A stretch of 6,291 nt of DNA from an uncultured Alistipes sp. (lineage in GTDB: Bacteria > Bacteroidota > Bacteroidia > Bacteroidales > Rikenellaceae), in NCBI GenBank assembly GCA_934754975.1, contig CAKVKI010000153.1, positions 1-6,291 on the forward strand, written 5' to 3'. The stretch's first letter is position 1. Each line of letters starts with the position of its first letter. A program made the translations under genes and the position numbers. The notes under the pieces are model-generated. The model was given only the letters and a program-made list of their open reading frames with translations. It had not been told where the DNA came from and made no database searches. This document shows positions 1 through 5,716 of the stretch, piece by piece.

Positions 1-1
1 C

Positions 2-1552
2 AACAACGCCGTCAATCACGGAATCTTCTCGCCGATCGGCATCGAGCAGGCCCGCGAAACGGGACAGTCTATCATGTTCCTGCTCGAAACCAATCCCGGT
101 CCCGGATTGGGCGTATTGCTCGCATACTGGCTTTTCGGCCGGGGAAATGCGCGCCAGTCGGCTCCCGGCGCCGTGATTATCCAGTTTTTCGGCGGCATCC
201 ACGAAATCTATTTTCCCTACATACTCGCCCGTCCGGTGCTGATCGTTGCCGCAATTGCGGGCAGCGCCTCGGGACTGCTGTTTTTCTCGCTGTCCGATGC
301 GGGTCTGGTGGCTCCGGCGTCGCCCGGAAGCATCCTCTCGGTGCTGGCGATGGCCCCCAAAGGCAAGACGCTCATCGTCCTGCTGGGCGTCGCGATCTCC
401 GCGTCCGTGTCGCTGCTCGTCGCCGCGCCCTTTATCCGGCGTGCGTCCAGAACCGAAACGGAAGGCGATCCAGCCGTCGGGAAGGTCCCGCAGACCGCGG
501 CCGGACGGCCCGTCCGCAAAGTGATCTTCGCCTGCGACGCGGGCATGGGATCGAGCGCCCTCGGCGCGACCCGTTTCCGAAAACGCCTCCGGGACGCGGG
601 AATAGGCGTTGCGGTGGGTAACAGTGCGGCGGACCGTATTCCGTCCGATGCCGACGTGGTCGTATGTCAGTCCGTACTGGCGGAGCGGATCGCCGCGGCC
701 GCAAAAGACGCCGAACTGATCGTAATCGACAACTTCCTCTCCGATCCCGGTCTGGACGCCCTGTTCGCCCGACTGGAGGGAGCGGAACCGACGGCGGCAG
801 GCTCCGGAACCGTTTCCGGCGGCGAATCGGCCCCTGAGATGTCCTGCGCCCGGCTTGCGGAAGCCGTATTGCCTTCCGACGCCTGCGACGCACGATCTGC
901 CGGAGCGACGCCCTTTGCCGAAGTCTCCGGTTCCCGGTCCGCAGAAACAACAGCGTCTCCCGGCATGTCCGACACCCGGCTTGCTGAAGCTACGTCCCTT
1001 TCCAGGGTATCTGATTCCCGGTCCGCACAATCCGCACTCTCTCCCGGTCAATCCGGCGTGCGGGGCGCCGCGGCCGATTCGGACCTGAAACCCGCAGAAC
1101 CTGCATCCGCCCCCAAGGACGCCGCTCCGGACAGTGCTATCCTGCGGCCCGGAAATATCCGGGTCGGACTGCCTCCGGAACCGAAGGAGGGGGCGATCCG
1201 GCGGGCAGGCGAATTGCTCGTCGCGGGCGAATATGCCGAGCCGGAGTATGTCGATGCGATGCTGCGCCGCGAAGAGCTGGCGACGACCTGTCTGGGTATG
1301 GGGCTTGCGATTCCGCACGGAACCTCCGACGCCAAGGAGCGCGTAATGCACTCCGGCATCGTGGTCCTGCAATACCCCGACGGCGTGGATTTCGACGGCG
1401 AGAAAGCGCACCTGATCGTGGGAATCGCAGGCGTGGGGGACGAACATCTGGAAATCCTCGCCCGGCTGAGCGCATCGTTCGAAGACGAGGAGCTGTTGCA
1501 GCGGCTTATGACCGCGACCGACCCGCAGGTGATTTACGACGCGCTGAAATAG
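2..1552 (+). CDS. mtlA: PTS mannitol permease EIICBA, 5'-truncated by the window edge
   Basis: This membrane permease takes up mannitol and phosphorylates it to mannitol-1-phosphate. The reading frame is open from base 2 with no start, so the N-terminal half of IIC is missing; 516 codons are present. The IIC end carries the signature GGIHEIYFPY (191-220), a NPGPG loop and about three hydrophobic segments. IIB follows with its phosphocysteine loop CDAGMGSS (Cys codon 533-535, window residue 178). IIA has the phosphohistidine motif IPHGT (His codon 1316-1318, residue 439). The motifs match remembered E. coli MtlA closely, which makes the mannitol assignment firm. In E. coli the Cys-His spacing is 170 residues (C384 to H554); here it is 261, because a Ser/Ala-rich repeated linker separates IIB from IIA. 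The gene leads an operon with ptsH and ptsI. A related hexitol substrate cannot be fully excluded. Confidence 0.95.
   Translation, partial: NNAVNHGIFSPIGIEQARETGQSIMFLLETNPGPGLGVLLAYWLFGRGNARQSAPGAVIIQFFGGIHEIYFPYILARPVLIVAAIAGSASGLLFFSLSDAGLVAPASPGSILSVLAMAPKGKTLIVLLGVAISASVSLLVAAPFIRRASRTETEGDPAVGKVPQTAAGRPVRKVIFACDAGMGSSALGATRFRKRLRDAGIGVAVGNSAADRIPSDADVVVCQSVLAERIAAAAKDAELIVIDNFLSDPGLDALFARLEGAEPTAAGSGTVSGGESAPEMSCARLAEAVLPSDACDARSAGATPFAEVSGSRSAETTASPGMSDTRLAEATSLSRVSDSRSAQSALSPGQSGVRGAAADSDLKPAEPASAPKDAAPDSAILRPGNIRVGLPPEPKEGAIRRAGELLVAGEYAEPEYVDAMLRREELATTCLGMGLAIPHGTSDAKERVMHSGIVVLQYPDGVDFDGEKAHLIVGIAGVGDEHLEILARLSASFEDEELLQRLMTATDPQVIYDALK
839..1090 (+). repeat. Six degenerate tandem 42-bp (14-residue) repeats in the MtlA IIB-IIA linker
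   Basis: Six consecutive in-frame units of exactly 14 residues start at 839, 881, 923, 965, 1007 and 1049. Clear members are MSCARLAEAVLPSD, VSGSRSAETTASPG, MSDTRLAEATSLSR and VSDSRSAQSALSPG. An approximate consensus is [M/V]-S-[D/G]-x-R-[S/L]-A-E-[A/T]-x-S-x-S-[P/x]. The second and sixth units are more diverged but keep the Arg at position 5. Units one and four (RLAEA) and units three and five (SRSA...SPG) are the closest pairs, so duplication may have occurred at more than one scale. The DNA copies differ at many positions, so the array is old rather than a recent slippage product. The composition suggests a flexible hydrophilic tether. I know of no function for it. Confidence 0.8.
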
Positions 1553-1599
1553 CCGCCGGATACACAACCGAAAAACCGACCGAACCAACAACGACTTAT

Positions 1600-1863
1600 A
1601 TGAGATCGCAAAAAGTAACGATTACGGCTCCCAACGGCATGCACGCGCGGCCGGCCGGGGAGCTGGCTAAACTTATCAAGGGCCTTGCGCCCGTCAGGAT
1701 CACTTTCCGCACCGCCGCAAAGGAGGTCAATGCCGCGAGCATGCTCGCCCTGCTGTCGCTGGGACTGAAGTGCGGCACGGAGATCGAAATATGCGCCGAG
1801 GGCGGCGACGAAGCCGCCGCCGTGCAGGCTGTCGCGGCGTTCATCGCAAATATGCAGGAGTGA
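1600..1863 (+). CDS. ptsH: HPr phosphocarrier protein
   Basis: HPr is the small cytoplasmic carrier that receives phosphate from Enzyme I and passes it to the IIA domain of MtlA. The 87-residue length is normal for the family. The active-site motif GMHARPA is intact, with the phosphoryl-accepting His at residue 15 and the conserved Arg at 17. Residues 44-53 (NAASMLALLS) align with the regulatory-serine helix of Gram-positive HPr, and Ser47 sits at the position equivalent to Ser46. Whether an HPr kinase exists in this organism cannot be judged from the window. The start is the only ATG that places His at 15. It is preceded by an A-rich stretch without a Shine-Dalgarno sequence, 47 bp after the mtlA stop. 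The TGA stop overlaps the ptsI ATG. Confidence 0.96.
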   Translation: MRSQKVTITAPNGMHARPAGELAKLIKGLAPVRITFRTAAKEVNAASMLALLSLGLKCGTEIEICAEGGDEAAAVQAVAAFIANMQE

Positions 1864-1865
1864 TG
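1856..1865 (+). promoter_or_regulatory. ptsH-ptsI stop/start overlap (TGATG) with an AGGAG just upstream
   Basis: The ptsH stop TGA (1861-1863) shares its final A with the ptsI start ATG (1863-1865). AGGAG lies at 1856-1860, inside the last ptsH codons, only two bases from the ATG. That is closer than a standard Shine-Dalgarno spacing, so translation by terminating ptsH ribosomes is more likely than independent initiation. The overlap would keep HPr and Enzyme I synthesis linked. The coupling is inferred. Confidence 0.6.
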
Positions 1866-3473
1866 CTTATCCTTCGGACCGGAATCCCTACGGCGGGAAT
1901 TGCCGTAGGAACGGCGTTCGTGTTCGAACGCCGCGCTTCGGCCGCGCCGTCCGCCGCGACCGGGGATCCGGCGGCTGAAACGGCCCGCTTTCATGCCGCG
2001 CTGGTGCAGGCGAAAGGGGAGCTGGGCGTATTGGCGGCGGAAAACGACATTTTCGCGGCGCACCTGGAGATGGCCGACGATCCGATGCTGGCGGAACAGG
2101 TCGAAGAGCGGATTTCGGAACACAGCTTTTCGGCCGAACGGGCTTTGGACGAGGCCTGCGAAGAGCTGGGCGGCATGCTCGCCGCACTCGACGACGAGCT
2201 TCTCAGCGGCCGCGCCGACGACGTGCGGGACGTGTGCGGCCGCATACGCCGTATTCTCACGGGCGAAGAGGCCGAAAATCCGTTTGCAGGTCTTGCTCCC
2301 GGAACGATCGTCGTGGCCGAAGAATTGGCGCCGTCGGATACGGCGCTGATGGATTTCAGCCGCATCGCGGGCGTGGTGACGGCCCGCGGAAGCGTCACGA
2401 GCCATGTCTGCATCATCGCCCGCGCCAAAGGGATTGCGGCGATGGTCGGATCGTCTGAATGCATGCTTGAGATAAAGACAGGAGACAAGCTGATAATCAA
2501 CGGAGAAACCGGCGAAATAATCGTCGATCCAGATGCCGGAACCGAACGGAAATACCGCTCCCTGATCGCATCGCGGGAACGGCACGGCGCACATTGCCTG
2601 AAAGGTGCGCATACGCCCGCCGTGACGCGCGGCGGACGGCGTATCGCCGTGCTGGGGAATGCCGGCAATATCGGGGAGGTGCGCACGGCCCTCGATGCGG
2701 GAGCCGAAGGAATAGGGCTGTTTCGCAGCGAATTCCTCTACATGCAGAGCCGCGGCGGGTTCCCGGACGAACAGACGCAGTTCGAAGCCTACCGGCATGC
2801 GGCGGAGCTTTGCGGAGAGCGGCCGTTAGTTATACGAACGCTCGATATAGGCGGGGATAAAGCATTGCCGTACATGGATTTCGGCCATGAGGAAAATCCG
2901 TTTCTCGGATGGCGCGCCATCCGTATTTCGCTCTCCATGCACGACATGTTCCGGACGCAGCTGCGGGCATTGCTCCGGGCGAGCGTATTCGGCAACCTGC
3001 GGATCATGTTCCCGATGATTACGTCGGTCGGGGAGTTTTGCCGGGCCGAAGCCGCCGTGCGGGAGTGCATGGCGGAGCTGGACGCGGAAAAGGCCGCCTA
3101 TAATCCCGGAATCGAACTGGGCGTGATGATCGAGACTCCCGCCGCCGTCATGGTCGCCGACCTGCTGGCCGCGGAAGCGCGGTTTTTCAGCATCGGGACC
3201 AACGACCTGACTCAGTACGTCATGGCCGCAGACCGCGGAAATCCGCGCGTGGCGCATCTCTACGACCCGTCCGACACGGCCGTAAGACGCGCTGTCGCCA
3301 TGACGCTCGCGGCGGCGCGCAGCGCGGGCATCGAAGCCGGCATGTGCGGCGAACTGGCCGCCGATCCGGAAGCCACGGCGTGGCTGCTGGAAGCGGGGCT
3401 GGAGAAGTTCAGCGTCAGCGCACCCGCCGTCGCGCCGCTCAAAGAGCGGATCCGGACGCTCGGAACCGCCTGA
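1863..3473 (+). CDS. ptsI: PTS Enzyme I, phosphoenolpyruvate-protein phosphotransferase
   Basis: Enzyme I transfers phosphate from PEP to HPr in the cytoplasm. The start at 1863 gives 536 residues and puts the usual N-terminal GIPTAGIAVG motif at residues 7-16; an ATG 93 bp upstream would only add a basic tail read out of frame through ptsH. The HPr-binding helical region lies at about 30-140. The swivelling phosphohistidine domain carries VTSHVCIIAR, with the active His at 181. The PEP-binding barrel from about 260 shows GIGLFRSEFLYM, RTLDIGGDKALP, NPFLGWRAIR, MIETPAA, SIGTNDLTQY and GMCGELA (catalytic Cys495). E. coli EI has His189, Cys502 and 575 residues, so this protein ends about 32 residues earlier after the Cys. 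The His loop reads GSVTSH where E. coli has GGRTSH. All key catalytic residues I can place are present, so I expect an active enzyme, translationally coupled to ptsH. Confidence 0.96.
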   Translation: MLILRTGIPTAGIAVGTAFVFERRASAAPSAATGDPAAETARFHAALVQAKGELGVLAAENDIFAAHLEMADDPMLAEQVEERISEHSFSAERALDEACEELGGMLAALDDELLSGRADDVRDVCGRIRRILTGEEAENPFAGLAPGTIVVAEELAPSDTALMDFSRIAGVVTARGSVTSHVCIIARAKGIAAMVGSSECMLEIKTGDKLIINGETGEIIVDPDAGTERKYRSLIASRERHGAHCLKGAHTPAVTRGGRRIAVLGNAGNIGEVRTALDAGAEGIGLFRSEFLYMQSRGGFPDEQTQFEAYRHAAELCGERPLVIRTLDIGGDKALPYMDFGHEENPFLGWRAIRISLSMHDMFRTQLRALLRASVFGNLRIMFPMITSVGEFCRAEAAVRECMAELDAEKAAYNPGIELGVMIETPAAVMVADLLAAEARFFSIGTNDLTQYVMAADRGNPRVAHLYDPSDTAVRRAVAMTLAAARSAGIEAGMCGELAADPEATAWLLEAGLEKFSVSAPAVAPLKERIRTLGTA

Positions 3474-3495
3474 CAGTCCGGTGCAGCCGAATAAA

Positions 3496-3527
3496 TTTGC
3501 CGCGGCGTCCGATTTACATTATCTTTG
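3496..3527 (+). promoter_or_regulatory. Bacteroidetes-type housekeeping promoter for the esterase gene
   Basis: TTTG at 3496-3499 and TATCTTTG at 3520-3527 are separated by 20 nt. This matches the known Bacteroides sigma-ABfr consensus, a -33 TTTG and a -7 TAnnTTTG with about 19-21 nt between them. Transcription should begin roughly at 3533-3535, giving a leader of about 33 nt before the ATG at 3567. The promoter lies in the 93-bp gap after ptsI, so the esterase can be expressed separately from the PTS operon. I see no terminator in that gap, so read-through from ptsI is also possible. Confidence 0.8.
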
Positions 3528-3566
3528 AACCCAATTAATTCATTTAATCCAAAATCACTGCAAACC

Positions 3567-4415
3567 ATGAAGAAATCACTGCTCCTGCTGGCCGTTCTGA
3601 TGCTGTCGCCGGCCCTTTATGCGCAGGACTACCACGTCGTACTCTGGGACAACACGACGGCGCCCACCTCCAACGGCCTGACGGGCGAGGAGATTCAGCC
3701 CAAACCCGGCCAGTGGTCCAACACCCAGAAAGCCGAAATGTGGATCTACAAGGCCGGAGACAATGCCACGGGACAGGCGCTGGTATTCTTCCCCGGCGGC
3801 GGATACTCGACGCTTTCGGTCGGCAACGGCCACAAGGAGGCCAAATGGTTCGCCGAAAACGGCGTCACGGCCGCCGTGGTGAAATACCGCCTGCCCAACG
3901 GACACAGCGAAGTCCCGCGCAACGATGCCGACGAGGCGCTGCGCGTCATGCGCGAAATGGCCGCGGAACTCAATATCGACCCGGCGAAAGTAGGGGTTTC
4001 GGGCACCTCGGCGGGCGGCTATCTCGCCGGCAGCGTAGGTACGCTTTCGGAAGTGAAGCCCGATTTCATGATCCTCTACTACCCGGTGATTTCGGCCGAC
4101 GCCGACAAACGCCACAAGGGGACGTTCGTGCAGCTGCTCGGCGCCGAGGATGCCGACAAACCCGTCGCACAGGAGTTCTCGCTCGAAAAGAAAGTCGATG
4201 CCCGGACTCCGCCGACACTGCTGTTCCACTGCGACGACGACAAGGTGGTGCCCGCCGTGAACAGCGCGCTTTTCTACCAGAAACTCAAGGAACACGGCGT
4301 CAAGGCTACGCTCCACATCTATCCGTCGGGCGGCCACGGCTGGGGCATGAACCGGAAGTTCCGCTATTACGACGACTGGCAGAAAGCCACGCTCGACTGG
4401 CTCTCGACGCTGTAA
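3567..4415 (+). CDS. Secreted alpha/beta hydrolase, acetyl-esterase or xylan-esterase type
   Basis: This is a predicted exported serine esterase of 282 residues. It begins with a Sec signal peptide (MKK, a Leu-rich core, likely cleavage after Ala19 in LYAQDY), so it should act in the periplasm or beyond. The fold is shown by the oxyanion-hole loop FFPGGGY (74-80), the nucleophile elbow GTSAGG (Ser148), HCDDDKVVP with the probable acid Asp225, and SGGHGWG with the catalytic His257. PGGGY in place of HGGGY is common among carbohydrate acetyl-esterases and related exported hydrolases. The substrate is not determined; deacetylation of a plant or host glycan is plausible, and a peptidase or other esterase remains possible. 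The ATG at 3567 is chosen because the upstream in-frame TTG at 3525 falls inside the promoter -7 box and would displace the signal peptide. No Shine-Dalgarno is present, and a hairpin lies 19 bp after the stop. Confidence 0.88.
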   Translation: MKKSLLLLAVLMLSPALYAQDYHVVLWDNTTAPTSNGLTGEEIQPKPGQWSNTQKAEMWIYKAGDNATGQALVFFPGGGYSTLSVGNGHKEAKWFAENGVTAAVVKYRLPNGHSEVPRNDADEALRVMREMAAELNIDPAKVGVSGTSAGGYLAGSVGTLSEVKPDFMILYYPVISADADKRHKGTFVQLLGAEDADKPVAQEFSLEKKVDARTPPTLLFHCDDDKVVPAVNSALFYQKLKEHGVKATLHIYPSGGHGWGMNRKFRYYDDWQKATLDWLSTL

Positions 4416-4434
4416 CGGACCTGCAAAAACATGA

Positions 4435-4460
4435 AAATCCCCGCCGTCCGGCGGGGATTT
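4435..4460. terminator. Rho-independent terminator, probably bidirectional
   Basis: AAATCCCCGCC (4435-4445) and GGCGGGGATTT (4450-4460) form a perfect 11-bp stem with the four-base loop GTCC. It begins 19 bp after the esterase stop. On the plus strand the U-run is short and partly within the stem. On the minus strand the stem is followed by TTTT-CATG-TTTTT, a better U-tract, so it could also stop transcripts coming from fecR, whose stop is about 240 bp away. Its position between convergent genes fits a shared terminator. Confidence 0.82.
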
Positions 4461-4697
4461 GTCGTATCGGAAAGGGTATCGGCGGCGAAGCGATGATTTG
4501 CCCCGGTGCGAGTTGCGGCACAGCAACCTGCTATAATCCGAACCGGTATAACTGCGGGCCGGAATGTCGGGAGCCGCGCTTATTTCCAGAGGATTTTTCC
4601 GTCTGCTTTTACGGCGGTCCGACTAGACCGGCTCACTCCGGACGGCGGCGGGGCAGCACCCGTTCGCAACCCCAACCGGCGATGCGGCGGAGCGTCG

Positions 4698-5678
4698 TTA
4701 TTTCTGGCGGAAGATCACCTCGCAGTGTTCGCCCGTCATGTACTCGACGATGTTGAGTACCTCTTCGAGCGAATTGGAACGCTGGTAATTGAACGCATAA
4801 CGCTTGTCGTCATAACGGCCCGGCACCGAAATCCGCACGCCGTAGGTCGTTTCGATATGCGAAATGATTTCATGCAGGGTGGCGTTGGCCATCGTCACCA
4901 GATCGTATTGCGAAAGCACGAGGTGCGAAGCGTTCACATGCGAAATTTCGAGGTTGTCGGTCACTGCGTCGTACAAGGCGCGCTGGTCGGGCTGCAGGGT
5001 TACGAGATTGATGCCTTCCGGAGTTTGCAGACGCACCGAACCATGCTCAAGAACCACTTCGGCCTGCTCGGAACCGGAATATGCCTGCACGCAGAAGGCC
5101 GTGCCGAGTACCCGGACCCGCAGGTTGTCTGTCGTCACGGTAAACGGGGCCGCTTCGTCGCGTGCGACTTCGAAGAATGCCGCACCGGCAAGTTTCACGT
5201 TGCGCTCGGTTTGGCTGAAGGCTTTGGGCAGCGTCAGCCGGGTGTGAGTATTGAGCCACACCTGCGTACCGTCATCGAGTGTGACGGTAGTTACGGTTTC
5301 GCTGTTGTTCTCGTATACGCGGTATATGTCGGGACCTGCGAGAAAATGCCATGCGAATCCCGCGCAGAGTACGAACAGCACGGCTGCGGCTGCGCTCATC
5401 GACCAGCGCAGCAGGCCGCGGCGGCGACGGGCGCGCTCCTCGCCGGCGATTTTCGCGATCCGGTCGTCGGTACTGCGCATGAAGGCCGCGAACCGGCCGA
5501 GGTCGGCGCTTTCGGCGAAGACATTGCGGGCGTTCCAGAGGCTTTTGAGTTCGAAGAAGTATTTCCGGTGTTCCTCCGACTCTTCCAGCCACGCCAGGAG
5601 AAATTGCTCCTCCCGGTCGCTGGTCTCCCCCGCAAAGTATTTATTGATGACTGCGTCCATTATAAGCGTATCTTCCAT
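4698..5678 (-). CDS. FecR-family anti-sigma factor
   Basis: This is an inner-membrane anti-sigma factor of 326 residues. It should hold the neighbouring ECF sigma factor inactive until a TonB-dependent outer-membrane transducer signals through the periplasm. Residues 1-88 form the cytoplasmic sigma-binding part and end in a basic run (ERARRRRG). Residues about 93-113 form one hydrophobic helix (SMSAAAAVLFVLCAGFAW core). The periplasmic FecR domain follows at about 120-215, with TVTLDDGTQVWLNTHTRL, the AFFEVARDEAAPFTV strand and VRVLGTAFCVQAY. The last 70 residues (255-326) resemble the STN-like C-terminal domain typical of Bacteroidetes FecR proteins. The ATG at 5678 lies 38 nt after the sigma-factor stop, so the two genes are probably co-transcribed; the start has A-rich sequence rather than a Shine-Dalgarno. 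No susC/susD or fecA-like gene follows it. The ligand is unknown. Confidence 0.93.
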   Translation of the reverse strand: MEDTLIMDAVINKYFAGETSDREEQFLLAWLEESEEHRKYFFELKSLWNARNVFAESADLGRFAAFMRSTDDRIAKIAGEERARRRRGLLRWSMSAAAAVLFVLCAGFAWHFLAGPDIYRVYENNSETVTTVTLDDGTQVWLNTHTRLTLPKAFSQTERNVKLAGAAFFEVARDEAAPFTVTTDNLRVRVLGTAFCVQAYSGSEQAEVVLEHGSVRLQTPEGINLVTLQPDQRALYDAVTDNLEISHVNASHLVLSQYDLVTMANATLHEIISHIETTYGVRISVPGRYDDKRYAFNYQRSNSLEEVLNIVEYMTGEHCEVIFRQK

Positions 5679-5716
5679 TTGGTTTTGCTACTTACTATAC
5701 AATCCTCGGGGAAAAT

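Noticed and set aside
667..1088. The linker repeats as a CRISPR-like or separate non-coding repeat array.
   Set aside because: The units are contiguous, degenerate at the DNA level, lack spacers and keep the mtlA frame throughout, so they are coding repeats.
1770..1862. An upstream in-frame start for ptsI.
   Set aside because: It would add 31 mainly basic residues that are an out-of-frame reading of ptsH; Enzyme I proteins normally start a few residues before the GIxxxxGIAxG motif, as the ATG at 1863 does.
1596..2798. A 400-codon open frame on the minus strand opposite ptsH and ptsI.
   Set aside because: It lies antisense to two genes with unmistakable family motifs, its translation is low-complexity and rich in Arg, His and Gly, and it has no recognisable domain. 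High GC content readily produces such frames.
4532..4537. TATAAT on the plus strand in the gap between the esterase and fecR.
   Set aside because: This resembles an E. coli -10 box, but there is no suitably spaced -35, the host promoters appear to use TAnnTTTG, and no plus-strand gene follows.
4461..4697. Possible small gene, RNA or degraded gene in the gap downstream of fecR, including the short inverted repeats GTTGC/GCAAC (near 4512-4526) and CGGTC/GACCG (4615-4630).
   Set aside because: I found no convincing reading frame, tRNA-like fold, long repeat or mobile-element end. The inverted repeats are only five base pairs and are expected by chance.
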